From CAKSNH01 sp964422725 (lineage in GTDB: Bacteria; Bacillota; Clostridia; UBA1381), in contig CAYRCC010000006.1 in the NCBI GenBank assembly GCA_964422725.1, positions 1-64,000 of the forward strand: a stretch of 64,000 nt of DNA, read 5' to 3'. Position numbers and translations under genes: made by a program. The notes under the pieces were generated by a model. It did not search any database. It was given only the letters and a program-made list of their open reading frames with translations, and was not told the origin of the DNA. Within the stretch, counting starts at the first letter, position 1. Every line of letters starts with the position of its first letter. Shown here one piece after another: positions 51,869 through 60,858 of this stretch.

Positions 51869-53911
51869 TTACAGCTCGTTCGTATTAATGATAAAGCCGA
51901 CATTACCGTCACCCAATATGGTACAGCCGGAAAACGCACAGTCAGGCGCAAGATTTTTCTGCAAATACTTAGGCAGCGGCTTAATAACAACCTGCTGTTC
52001 GCCTATAATCGCATCAACCATCACATACATCGAGTCGCTTGAACCATGCTCAACCGAAATCAATATAGCCTCCGAGATATCTGTAATATCGGTTTGAATG
52101 TCATACTTTTCGTACAAACGTATAACATCGTGGTATTTACCTCTTATGAGCAGTCGTTCCTTGCCGTAAGGGTCTTTTGCGATATCCTCGCTCTTACACC
52201 TTATCGCCTCTTTTACCGATGTCATAGGTATAATAAACGACATATCCCCGACAGCCACACTCATACCGTCGATAATGGCAAGTGTAAGCGGAATTTTAAT
52301 CGTGAATGTAGTTCCCTCGTTCGGTTTACTGTCAAGCGATATCGAACCGCCGATAGACTCAATGTTCGACTTAACAACGTCCATACCGACACCACGTCCC
52401 GAAAACTCTGTAACTTTTTCTTTTGTCGAGAATCCCGGCAGCAATACACATTCGTAAATCTGCTTGTCGGTCAGTTCTTCAACGTCCTCGCTGATTAAAC
52501 CCTTTTCGAGTGCTTTATTCAAAATCTTATCTTTGTCCAAGCCTTTACCGTCGTCCGAAACCGTCACAACAACGTTGTTGCCGTTGTTGTACGCGCGCAG
52601 CTCAACTCTGCCCTTTGCCGGCTTACCCTTGGCTATACGTTCCTCCGACGTTTCAAGCCCGTGGTCCATACAGTTTCTTACCAAATGCATAAGCGGGTCG
52701 GACAGACTGTCGATAATGGTCTTGTCAACCTCGGTTTCCTCACCGCTGATAACAAGCTCCGCATCTTTGTTGAGAGTCTTGCTCATATCGCGGACAATAC
52801 GGTTCATTTTGTGGAACGCCGACGCAATAGGAATCATTCTGATTGCCATAACTACGTCCTGCAATTCCTTTGTCAGCTTTTGCAGTTGTTCCGACGACTT
52901 ATGGAAGTTCACCAAATTAAGTCCGTTAAGCTCAGGGTGCTGTACAACCATCGACTGTGCGATTACGATTTCACCCACAAAGTCAAGCAACGCATCAAGC
53001 TTATCAACGCTTACGTTGATAAGACTCGGTTTTGCGGCTGAATTTTTCGACGGTGTCTTTTTGGCCGCCGGCGGTGCTTTCGTCTTTTTCTTTTCCTCAA
53101 CCGCCTCAGTCGCCTCAACAGCCGTTTTCTCTTCCTTTTTCACCTCTGCCGGTTCGCTGTCCTCAACGAACGTAACCGAGGCAACGCAAATCTGCGATTT
53201 AATTACTTTCTCAATTTGTTCTTTCGCAAGATCGCTCGCAACATAAAGCATCAAGCCGTCACTTGCGATTACTGAACTGGCATTTGGGTCTTCAAATAAA
53301 TCGGACGGAACGGAAACTACACTGTTACATTTCTTTTCAACCGCGTTAAGCACCGAAAAAGCACGCACATTTTCCATTTTACAGTCCTCTTCAAACTTGA
53401 CGAGTATACTGTATTTATTTCCGTCGCCCGACAGCTCCGCAGCCGCCTCCTGTTTTTCGGTCGGCGCGGACTGTGCCGCCTCCTGTGGCTTTTCGCCGTT
53501 CATTTCGGCAAGCAGGGCTTCTATACGCTTTATCAGGTCATCAGCCGTTTCGGTAACTTCATCGCCGGACTCAACCAGCTCCATCTGTTCTTTAATAAAG
53601 TCCTTACCCTCAAAAACGATATCACACACGCGTGAAAATTCTTCTTCATTAACAGAGTTGTTTTCTCTTATCTTGAAGAACAAATCTTCTATTCTGTGTG
53701 CCACTACCGAAATATTGTCGTATGACATCATCGCCGCAGAACCTTTAATCGTGTGCATGGCTCTGAAAATTTCATTAATGTTATCAGTGGATATATCGCC
53801 CTCCTGCTCGACAGTCAGCATAATGTCCTCCAACTGTTCAAGCAATTGATTTGTTTCAAAAATAAACATATCCAAGATAGGATCTCTGTTACTTTCCCCC
53901 AAAATTTTCAC
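51869..53911 (-). CDS. cheA: Chemotaxis histidine kinase CheA
   Basis: A 680-residue kinase. The HPt domain (about 1-110) has the phosphorylated His53 in FRAMHTIKGSAAMM. A CheY/CheB-binding P2 domain lies near 165-260. An Ala/Lys/Glu-rich linker and the dimerisation helices (about 300-360) follow. The ATPase domain (about 365-540) shows LMHLVRNCMDHGLE, VSDDGKGLD and FSGRGVGMDVVKSNIE. The CheW-like P5 domain is at the end. It phosphorylates CheY and CheB. It lies 23 bases after cheY. Confidence 0.97.
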   Translation of the reverse strand: MKILGESNRDPILDMFIFETNQLLEQLEDIMLTVEQEGDISTDNINEIFRAMHTIKGSAAMMSYDNISVVAHRIEDLFFKIRENNSVNEEEFSRVCDIVFEGKDFIKEQMELVESGDEVTETADDLIKRIEALLAEMNGEKPQEAAQSAPTEKQEAAAELSGDGNKYSILVKFEEDCKMENVRAFSVLNAVEKKCNSVVSVPSDLFEDPNASSVIASDGLMLYVASDLAKEQIEKVIKSQICVASVTFVEDSEPAEVKKEEKTAVEATEAVEEKKKTKAPPAAKKTPSKNSAAKPSLINVSVDKLDALLDFVGEIVIAQSMVVQHPELNGLNLVNFHKSSEQLQKLTKELQDVVMAIRMIPIASAFHKMNRIVRDMSKTLNKDAELVISGEETEVDKTIIDSLSDPLMHLVRNCMDHGLETSEERIAKGKPAKGRVELRAYNNGNNVVVTVSDDGKGLDKDKILNKALEKGLISEDVEELTDKQIYECVLLPGFSTKEKVTEFSGRGVGMDVVKSNIESIGGSISLDSKPNEGTTFTIKIPLTLAIIDGMSVAVGDMSFIIPMTSVKEAIRCKSEDIAKDPYGKERLLIRGKYHDVIRLYEKYDIQTDITDISEAILISVEHGSSDSMYVMVDAIIGEQQVVIKPLPKYLQKNLAPDCAFSGCTILGDGNVGFIINTNEL

Positions 53912-53934
53912 CTTCTTATCAAGAAAAATTAAGT

Positions 53935-54288
53935 TTATAGGTTACTCAACGCTTTTATAACAGCCTCTTCCTTAAAAGGCTTTACCAAAAATCCCGATGC
54001 ACCGGCAAGAATAGACTCCTTAACCATACTTTCCTGTCCCATAGCCGAAATCATTACAACCTTGGCATTAGGGTCAATGCTTTTAATGTTTTTAAGTGCA
54101 TCAACGCCGTCCATCTCCGGCATTGTTATGTCCATTGTTACAATATTCGGTTTCAGTTCGGCGTATTTCTTCACGCCCTCCAAACCGTTAGGGGCTTCAC
54201 CCAAAACCTCAAATCCGTTTTTCTCAAGCATAGTTTTTAGCGTAATCCGCATAAAAGCGGCATCATCAACTATAAGTACACTCTTCAT
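53935..54288 (-). CDS. cheY: Chemotaxis response regulator CheY
   Basis: A 117-residue single-domain receiver. The acidic pocket is Asp8-Asp9, the phosphoacceptor Asp53 lies in IVTMDITMPEMDG, Ser/Ala switch residues lie in VVMISAMGQE, and the Lys is in GFLVKPF. The ATG at 54288 is chosen because AGGAG lies 8 bases upstream; a longer in-frame extension adds a nonconserved hydrophobic stretch. CheY-P binds FliM and FliY. Its location here, rather than after fliY as in Bacillus, is notable. Confidence 0.95.
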   Translation of the reverse strand: MKSVLIVDDAAFMRITLKTMLEKNGFEVLGEAPNGLEGVKKYAELKPNIVTMDITMPEMDGVDALKNIKSIDPNAKVVMISAMGQESMVKESILAGASGFLVKPFKEEAVIKALSNL

Positions 54289-54337
54289 AATAATCACTCC
54301 TAAATTAAATATATATAATAGTACAGAATTCGCATAT

Positions 54338-54784
54338 CTATGCGAGAATATCAATAATGATACCTCGAATATCTTCAACCATCGTCAAAATCTCAACCTG
54401 ATTTTTCTGAGTTTTCAACAATTCGGTTGCCAGCTTTTCCATATCTGTATTTACTCTTTTAATATTGGCATAAAGCCTTTTCCGCCCTCTCGCATCCATA
54501 CTCTCGTCCTTGCTAAACTCATATCCCGAGGACGTCATTTCCCGAAAAAAGTCTGCTATAAGCTCCTTATATCTTTTAAATTCCTTAATATCACACTTCT
54601 CCGCAACAACCTCACCCTGTTCAATAATACTCTTTGTAAGCCCGACCAGCGTTTCGCGGTGTTTCTGCGTGCTCACGCTTTTAAGCTGTTCGCCGAACCT
54701 GAGCTCGCCGCGCTCCGCAGGACGTTTCGTGTGCTGTACACCTACATCGGTTATGTTGTTGGAACCTGCGATTTTAATAGCCAT
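54338..54784 (-). CDS. YaaR-like (DUF327) helical protein
   Basis: A 148-residue, mainly helical charged protein. The arrangement resembles the YaaR/DUF327 family of Firmicutes: a polar N-terminus, a first helix (LVGLTKSIIEQGEVVAEKCD), the central YKELIADFFREMTSSGYEFS, and a C-terminal helix ending VEDIRGIIIDIL. The family has no established function. It lies between the fliT-like gene and cheY, suggesting a link with late flagellar or chemotaxis processes (inference). Confidence 0.7.
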   Translation of the reverse strand: MAIKIAGSNNITDVGVQHTKRPAERGELRFGEQLKSVSTQKHRETLVGLTKSIIEQGEVVAEKCDIKEFKRYKELIADFFREMTSSGYEFSKDESMDARGRKRLYANIKRVNTDMEKLATELLKTQKNQVEILTMVEDIRGIIIDILA

Positions 54785-54838
54785 CTTATATGTACTCCAA
54801 ACTAATCAATTTTTCACATTCAACCATTGAAAACCCAT

Positions 54839-55270
54839 TCAGCTTTTTTTGTCAAAAAACAGGCTTTCCCCATCGTAACTGTACTGAGCGTATCCCAAAG
54901 CACCTTTTTTGTTTTCGCTCAACTGCTTTATTTCCTCGCGGCACTCACTCTTTTTGTCCTCAAGCATACTCTTGAGTTTGGCATTATCCTCGCGTATCTT
55001 GGCAAACACTGTATTTATGTTCTCCTCCAACGCCCTGACCTTTGCCTCGTCAACACCCGAAAGAGTGCCGATATTCAAGCTTTCGATTTTTTCGCCGATT
55101 TGCCCAAACTGCTCCATTACCGCGTTTCTCTTTTGCAGATTCGCGGTCAATTCGTCATACTTGCCGTCTTCAATCAATTTATACTGAACAAGGGTTAAAG
55201 ATTCAGCCTCTCTAACCCTGTCCAATTTATTGTTCAGTAACGAAAAATACATTTCAAGTCCCTGGCTCAT
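54839..55270 (-). CDS. FliT/FlgN-like coiled-coil chaperone
   Basis: A 143-residue, highly helical, charged protein. It has long heptad stretches (LDRVREAESLTLVQYKLIED, VRALEENINTVFAKIREDNA) and no membrane segment. Size, composition and position directly after fliS match the FliT group of FliD chaperones, although sequence identity in this group is too low to prove it by eye; a FlgN-like protein is the alternative. Its ATG shares one base with the fliS stop codon (TAATG), which suggests coupled translation. Confidence 0.7.
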   Translation of the reverse strand: MSQGLEMYFSLLNNKLDRVREAESLTLVQYKLIEDGKYDELTANLQKRNAVMEQFGQIGEKIESLNIGTLSGVDEAKVRALEENINTVFAKIREDNAKLKSMLEDKKSECREEIKQLSENKKGALGYAQYSYDGESLFFDKKS

Positions 55271-55680
55271 TATACATATCCTCCGGCTCCGATGTCCGTA
55301 TGCTTATCTGCTCTGTCTTTTTTTACAACTTCTTTCCAAGTTTCATAATAACCGTACATAATGTCTATAATAGGGTCAATTCGTTTTGCGTCTTTGGTGA
55401 CGTTAATCTGTATAAGCTCCTCATACACAAATTCATACACTTTAAACAGATTATGCGAAATTTCATAGTTAAAGTCAAGCGACTCAATCAGCTCAACCAC
55501 TATATTCTGAGCCTTAATCAAATTATTATGCGACTCCTGAATATCTTTTTCCTCAAGTGCAATTTTTGCTTTTTTTAAAAATTTCCAGCACCCTTCAAAA
55601 AGCATAAGCGTAATTTCTCCCGGACTTGCCGTCATTATGCTGTTTTCCCTATACTTTTCATACGGATTCATAGGATACAC
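55270..55680 (-). CDS. fliS: Flagellin export chaperone FliS
   Basis: A 136-residue chaperone that prevents premature flagellin polymerisation. It starts MNPYEKYRENSIMTASPGEI with TLMLFEGCWKFLKKAKIALE, and has the DFNYEISHNLFKVYEFVYEE helix, all typical of FliS. A GTG at 55680 has GGAGG at 8 bases; the ATG three codons later is also possible. It follows fliD by 31 bases. Confidence 0.94.
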   Translation of the reverse strand: MYPMNPYEKYRENSIMTASPGEITLMLFEGCWKFLKKAKIALEEKDIQESHNNLIKAQNIVVELIESLDFNYEISHNLFKVYEFVYEELIQINVTKDAKRIDPIIDIMYGYYETWKEVVKKDRADKHTDIGAGGYV

Positions 55681-55711
55681 AATGTATTCCTCCCCTAATT
55701 AAACTAAGCAA

Positions 55712-57499
55712 TTACTGATAGAACATACCTGCCGACGCGTCCATCTGCGCAAGCAGAACCTCAAGCTGCGCAAACTGCGTATACAACGCGTCCTCACGCT
55801 TTGCAAACCACTCCTGGAGAGTTTCAAGTCTGTCCTCATATGATGAAATTCTGTTTGTAATATTGCTTATTGTAACATTTTTCGATCTTGTAACAAAGCT
55901 GCTTGTCAATTCCTTGAAAGTAGTTGCGATACCGCCGCTGTCCTTCGTGCCGTCGCTCTTTGTCGACGCTGCCTTTGTGAACAGATTTGCAACATCTGTG
56001 CTGTTGTTTTCAAGTGCTGTTCTCAGCTTTGTTTCGTCTATTTCCAACGCACCGCTTGTGGAGCTTGTGAAATAGTTACCCGTTTTAATACCTATATCGC
56101 TCAGCTTCAAACCCGAATCCGACGTGACTTTATTCATCGCCGAACGCATATCGCTCAACAAGCTTCTTATATTGCTGTCACCGTACAAAATACCGGCTTT
56201 TGCTTTCTTTTCAAGTTCCTCAAGTTCATCATCGCTTACTTCTTTCTTTTCGGCATCTGTGAGCGGATCATAATCGTAATCGCGCTTTTCCATTACTTTG
56301 TCGTTAAGCGTTTTGATAAGCTCATTGTAGTCATTGACAAAATCGGTAATTTTCTTTACCATACCGTCAACGTCCGTTCCCAGCTCAACCTTAACCGACT
56401 CGTCACCGTTGCTTACGTCCATATCTTCTTTGATGTTGAACGTATATCCGGCTACGGTAAACGCATTTGTCGGATTGCTGTACGACACTACGTCGCCGTT
56501 ATCGTCCTTAATCGTGATAAACGAATTTGTACCGGCGGTAACTTTTATGTTTGCGTTTATGTTGCTTGATGCGTCTGCGGTTGAAATCGAACCCATGGTA
56601 ACCGTCGTTCCGGTGCCTTCAGCAGTCGTTGTCGTAACATCGCCGAGCAAACCGTTTGTACCGAAGAACAAACCGTCATTACCGGAAATTGTGAAGTTTT
56701 TATCCTCACCGGCAGCTGTGGCGGAAATGTCGAATTTCATTGAAAATGCATTGTAGGTCATTTTCACGCCCAAGCTGTTGCCTTCGCTGTCCTTGGCATT
56801 GTTTACCGCCGACAATGTGTCCGACAAAGTGCCGTTTATGTCAATATCAACATCTGTGCCGTTTACATTAAGCGTTATGTACTCGTCCGTAACGGTTTTC
56901 TTTTCCTTGACCGCATTTCCGTTCTCGTCAAGAACCTTTTCGCCGTTTTCGTCAACCTTGTCAACTTCAACCTCTCTGTCAACCGTCTTTGTGTTGAGTG
57001 TCATACCCATAGCCTGAGCCAGCTGTTTTACGGTTGCGTTGTTTTCGTTTACATCTTTGCCGTCCGCGGTTTTCATTCCGGTGTAGTCCGCACTCTTTAT
57101 GGAACTTGTCGTCACCCTTGCGGTATCCGCTTTTACAGCCTTTATGATTTCAAAGTTTGCCACGGTCGCGCTCGAACCCGCCGTAACCTTAACCGCATTT
57201 GAACCGGTTATCGTCGTGGTTTTAAGATTCAAAGACGATGCGGACAACAGGTTTGACGACGATGTCCAGCTGAAATATTTGTTCTGAAAATCCGAAACAA
57301 GCGTGTTGATTTCCTGCTGTGCTTCTTTCTGCCATTTAGCATAATCGAGCTTCTTTTTCATATTATCGACTCTGCTCTGTTCGTTCGTCATAGATGCCGA
57401 AACCATTGCATTAACGTCCATACTCGAATACAAACCCGTAACTCTTTTTGTGCCCGAACTGCTGGTTGTCGATGTGATAGAAGTTGTAGAATCACTCAT
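55712..57499 (-). CDS. fliD: Flagellar filament cap protein FliD
   Basis: A 595-residue filament cap and hook-associated protein 2. The N-terminal FliD domain (GLYSSMDVNAMVSASMTNEQ, MKKKLDYAKWQKEAQQEINT) and the C-terminal domain (VNDYNELIKTLNDKVMEKRD, GLKLSDIGIKTG and a final FAQLEVLLAQMDASAGMFYQ coiled coil) are both clear. The middle (about 120-370) is a variable, Thr/Asp-rich surface region, making the protein longer than in Bacillus. It is the first gene of the filament-cap/chemotaxis operon. Confidence 0.95.
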   Translation of the reverse strand: MSDSTTSITSTTSSSGTKRVTGLYSSMDVNAMVSASMTNEQSRVDNMKKKLDYAKWQKEAQQEINTLVSDFQNKYFSWTSSSNLLSASSLNLKTTTITGSNAVKVTAGSSATVANFEIIKAVKADTARVTTSSIKSADYTGMKTADGKDVNENNATVKQLAQAMGMTLNTKTVDREVEVDKVDENGEKVLDENGNAVKEKKTVTDEYITLNVNGTDVDIDINGTLSDTLSAVNNAKDSEGNSLGVKMTYNAFSMKFDISATAAGEDKNFTISGNDGLFFGTNGLLGDVTTTTAEGTGTTVTMGSISTADASSNINANIKVTAGTNSFITIKDDNGDVVSYSNPTNAFTVAGYTFNIKEDMDVSNGDESVKVELGTDVDGMVKKITDFVNDYNELIKTLNDKVMEKRDYDYDPLTDAEKKEVSDDELEELEKKAKAGILYGDSNIRSLLSDMRSAMNKVTSDSGLKLSDIGIKTGNYFTSSTSGALEIDETKLRTALENNSTDVANLFTKAASTKSDGTKDSGGIATTFKELTSSFVTRSKNVTISNITNRISSYEDRLETLQEWFAKREDALYTQFAQLEVLLAQMDASAGMFYQ

Positions 57500-57578
57500 A
57501 ACAATACCTCCTTGTAAAAACTAACCGATACCGCGCACGCCCGCGCAATATCTTCCTCACATATATTTTACATTATTT

Positions 57579-57603
57579 TATCGGGAAATACAACCTTTTT
57601 TAA
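57579..57603 (-). promoter_or_regulatory. Candidate sigma-28 promoter of fliD
   Basis: On the minus strand TAAA (57603-57600), 13 bases, CCCGATAA (57586-57579). The -10 differs from GCCGATAA by one base but the spacing is two bases short of consensus. It lies about 73 bases before the fliD start. The rest of 57500-57851 holds no convincing gene or terminator. Confidence 0.45.
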
Positions 57604-57851
57604 TAAAAAATACTCAAAAAAGCTGTGAAAATATTAAAAAAATCATATAATACTTACAAAAAATATATATTTCGGAATTAAATTCCTCAAAAACATTTTC
57701 TGTCCCGACAAATCCCGTACACAAAAGCTCCTTCTTAACAGTGCACGGCAAAACGAATAAGATATCCGCTCTATTATATATTTCGTCAAAAGTCATTTAA
57801 ACTTTAATGTATGTTGATAATTACTTCGGCGTGCGCAGCCGTTTGACAAGC

Positions 57852-60650
57852 TCATATATCCTCGGTAAACTCAGGCTCGATTTCACCTCTTACGTAATCG
57901 TGCTCCGGCACAGGTATTTCTCCCATATCGTCACCGATATAAAATCCCGTATGCGGCGGCTGATTATACGCCGTATTCTGCCATGCAACCCCCAAGCGAT
58001 AAACGCTGTCGTGCATAAGCGTGTAGAATTTGTGGTCTGTCAAATCCGTTGTCGTGTAAACTCTCAGCTCTGTGCTGTCCTCGTTTCTCCATATTACCTC
58101 TTCGCGCCAGTCACCGAAAATGTCTGCCTGAATACACGGGTTGCCCTTTGTCCAGTTATTGGAATATGCCGTCTTTGTATCAAGCACCACATCAAGCTTG
58201 TTGTTTTCGTAATCCCACTTGTAAATCTGTCCGATACCGCGTTTTCCGTCCCAATCGTGGTCCAGAAGCTCACGAATAAGGTCACCGTCCCACCAGATTG
58301 CAAAGTTAATCGACTTCGGCGCATTTTCCGTTATAAGCTGTCCGTCAAACGTGTACAGTTCCTCGTTAAGCACCCAAACCTGGTTACCTTCATAGCGCGG
58401 GTCAATCTTTGCGCACAATCCGCGCGTGGTGTCGCGTCCGGTAAATTTGCCCCACGAAATCTCGCCGGTTGCCGGGTCGCGCACCTCATAGCCGTATTCG
58501 GCTTTATCGTGCTCGTGAATCTGGAAAAAGTCCAAATTAGGCGTTTTCGGCGTAAAATTACCCAAATGCATAGCATCGCCGTGTTCGAGTCCCGTAGAAT
58601 ACATACCCGTACCGTCATGGTCAACCGCCATTGCACCGTAAACAATTTCGTCAAGTCCGTCACCGTCAACATCGCCGACACCCAAATTGTGATTACCCTG
58701 ATTTGTATATTCTATATTCTGTTTTGCGTTCGCGAGGAATTTCCAGCGTTTTACCAGACGGTTGTCCACCATATCATAAGCGACAAGCACTGTCGGACAG
58801 CCCTTGTCGTAATAGCCGCGGCACATTACCACGCTCGGATTCACGCCGTCAAGGTACGCCACACACGCCAAAAACCTGTCAACGCGGTTGCCCCACGAAT
58901 CGCCCCACTCTCTTACGTTTCCGCGAGGCGGGTCATAGTCAACCGTATCTATAGCCGCTCCGGTCAAGCCGTCAAACACCGTCAAAAATTCAGGACCGTC
59001 CAAAATAAATCCGTCCTTGTTTCTGTAGTCGGCATTAATGTCACCGATTACGTTGCCGACACCGTCAATTGTACCGTCGGCGGTTTTACAAATCATTTCC
59101 GCTTTTCCGTCGCTGTTGAAGTCGTACACCATAAACTGAGTGTAGTGTGCGCCCGAACGGATATTCACGCCCAAATCAATTCTCCACAGCTTTTTGCCGT
59201 TTAACTTATACGCATCGAGATAAACCACTCCCGTATAACCCTTATGCGAGTTATCCTTACCGTTCGCAACCCATTTGATTACTATTTCGTACTCACCGTC
59301 ACCGTCAAGGTCGGCAACCGCGGCATCGTTTGCGTGATACTCGTGAGTAAGTCCGTCCGGCGTTGTGTAAGGTGCCGGCTTGTCCATCGGTATCGACAGA
59401 TATTCCGCATCGATAACCTTGGTTGTGTAGCCGTCCTTTTCCATTTTTCCGCCGCACACCGCCTTTACGGTGTAAGTGTCGGCGGCGGTGCCGTCCTTAT
59501 CGAGGTAGTTTGTGCTGTCGGTTATAACGTCTGTAATTTTTTCGCCGTTTCTGAACAGTACAAAATCGTAACCCTTTTTATATTCGTAAGCATTCAATCT
59601 CCAGCTTAAAAATACACCGTCCTTGGTTTTCATCGCAACCAAGCCGCGGTCAAGCGTTTCCATTTTTCTTTTCATCGGCTCTGCCGCAACCGGAGTCGTT
59701 ACTTCGATTTTTTCGCTGATACCGCTCGTCGTCACCGCTTCAACCGCGTAAACAAACTCAACCGAAGTTCTTACGTGATAGTCGGTGTATTCGTTAGCCG
59801 AGGCACTTGCAATTAATTTGTACTTTCCGTATTTCGCCTTTTGGTACACATTGTAGCTTACAGCCTCGTCCTTTTTGTCCCACACGAGCTTAACTCTGTC
59901 CGGCGCGGTTTCGGCTTTCAGACCGCTCATTTTGCAGTTATTCGCCTTGCCGTCAACTATTTTAACCGCCGTCGGTGCTGCATCGGCCGACGAAAAACCG
60001 AAATCATCAAGTCCGAGCACTTCATATTCATAGTCTGCGCACAAGGTCACGTCATCATCGAAAAAGCGGTTTTCCTTTATTTCGGCAACCTTGTCCACGT
60101 AACCGTTATACATAGCTTTTCTTATAACTCTGTATCCGGAAAAGGCATCGTTCTTGTCCCATACAAGCTCAACCGACTGCCTGTCACGCTCAGCCGTAAC
60201 CGTGCATTTAACCGCACTCATTTGAGGAACTGTATCGAGTGATATGTCGATTGCGTTCAAACAGGCGTGTCTGCCCTCAAAACAAAACTCCATAACTCCG
60301 TCGCAAACCTCGATTTTGCACTCCGTTTCAAGCACAAGACCGTCGCTCACCCATAAGCCGAACGGCTTGCCGTTTATGCTAAAGCGTGTTACAACGTCAC
60401 CCTCGTCGTCATAATCGCCCGAATACACGCGCACATTGTATGTACCGTTATCCAAATTCACTTTAAATGTGTTTTTGTCAAACAAAAGATAGTCGCGGCA
60501 AAACTCCTTTTCGCCTTTGTTTTTCACTACCGCCTCGGCTTTTTCCGAAATGCCGTAACCCGTATTTTCGTCATACAGGGTATCTGCGCCGATTTTAATA
60601 TATCCGCTTTTTGCCGGTTTACTTCCGAAATCAAAACGTACCTTATTCAT
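57852..60650 (-). CDS. Rhamnogalacturonan lyase, polysaccharide lyase family 11
   Basis: A 932-residue enzyme that cleaves the rhamnogalacturonan I backbone of pectin by beta-elimination. Residues 1-135 form a beta-sandwich like the N-terminal domain of rhamnogalacturonan acetylesterases (FDFGSKPAKSGYIKIGADT). Two Fn3-like domains follow (about 137-322). The PL11 propeller fills about 330-932, with calcium-type motifs (VADLDGDGEYEIVIKW, KLWRIDLGVNIRSGAHYTQF, YDFNSDGKAEMICKTADGT). No signal peptide is present, so it probably acts in the cytoplasm on imported oligosaccharides. GAGGAG 9 bases before the ATG supports the start. Confidence 0.92.
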   Translation of the reverse strand: MNKVRFDFGSKPAKSGYIKIGADTLYDENTGYGISEKAEAVVKNKGEKEFCRDYLLFDKNTFKVNLDNGTYNVRVYSGDYDDEGDVVTRFSINGKPFGLWVSDGLVLETECKIEVCDGVMEFCFEGRHACLNAIDISLDTVPQMSAVKCTVTAERDRQSVELVWDKNDAFSGYRVIRKAMYNGYVDKVAEIKENRFFDDDVTLCADYEYEVLGLDDFGFSSADAAPTAVKIVDGKANNCKMSGLKAETAPDRVKLVWDKKDEAVSYNVYQKAKYGKYKLIASASANEYTDYHVRTSVEFVYAVEAVTTSGISEKIEVTTPVAAEPMKRKMETLDRGLVAMKTKDGVFLSWRLNAYEYKKGYDFVLFRNGEKITDVITDSTNYLDKDGTAADTYTVKAVCGGKMEKDGYTTKVIDAEYLSIPMDKPAPYTTPDGLTHEYHANDAAVADLDGDGEYEIVIKWVANGKDNSHKGYTGVVYLDAYKLNGKKLWRIDLGVNIRSGAHYTQFMVYDFNSDGKAEMICKTADGTIDGVGNVIGDINADYRNKDGFILDGPEFLTVFDGLTGAAIDTVDYDPPRGNVREWGDSWGNRVDRFLACVAYLDGVNPSVVMCRGYYDKGCPTVLVAYDMVDNRLVKRWKFLANAKQNIEYTNQGNHNLGVGDVDGDGLDEIVYGAMAVDHDGTGMYSTGLEHGDAMHLGNFTPKTPNLDFFQIHEHDKAEYGYEVRDPATGEISWGKFTGRDTTRGLCAKIDPRYEGNQVWVLNEELYTFDGQLITENAPKSINFAIWWDGDLIRELLDHDWDGKRGIGQIYKWDYENNKLDVVLDTKTAYSNNWTKGNPCIQADIFGDWREEVIWRNEDSTELRVYTTTDLTDHKFYTLMHDSVYRLGVAWQNTAYNQPPHTGFYIGDDMGEIPVPEHDYVRGEIEPEFTEDI

Positions 60651-60686
60651 AGGACTTATCTCCTCACTGCTAAATTAATAATCAAA

Positions 60687-60709
60687 GTGTAAATTTATCC
60701 GTTTACACT
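60687..60709 (-). promoter_or_regulatory. Inverted repeat after the PL11 promoter, candidate operator
   Basis: AGTGTAAA (60686-60693) and TTTACACT (60702-60709) form an eight-base inverted repeat with an eight-base centre, just downstream of the predicted transcription start. It could bind a LacI-type repressor, or form a 5' leader hairpin. Confidence 0.45.
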
Positions 60710-60721
60710 CCGCATAACACT

Positions 60722-60750
60722 ATTATACAGTACAAAACCAATTTTTGCAA
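60722..60750 (-). promoter_or_regulatory. Sigma-A type promoter of the PL11 gene
   Basis: On the minus strand TTGCAA (60750-60745), a 17-base spacer, and a perfect TATAAT (60727-60722). The start should be near 60715, 65 bases before the start codon. Confidence 0.75.
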
Positions 60751-60858
60751 CCGATGTACTGAATTTTTTCCATAATCTTTTTGCGGCTGTTATCAGTCAG
60801 ACTACAGACAAAATGTCGGCAGACTTCCAAAAAATTGACAAAACTCACTTTTCAAAGT

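Noticed and set aside
57614..57796. 60-residue open frame on the minus strand before fliD
   Set aside because: It has no ribosome-binding site, no recognisable features, and it covers the candidate fliD promoter region only in part; it does not resemble FlaG, which often sits there.
57807..59204. 465-residue open frame on the plus strand
   Set aside because: It is antisense to the PL11 lyase gene and shows shadow composition with no domain motif.
60694..60709. Catabolite-response (CRE) site at the PL11 promoter
   Set aside because: TGTAAACG fits the left half of the CRE consensus but the right half does not; the inverted repeat explains the sequence better.
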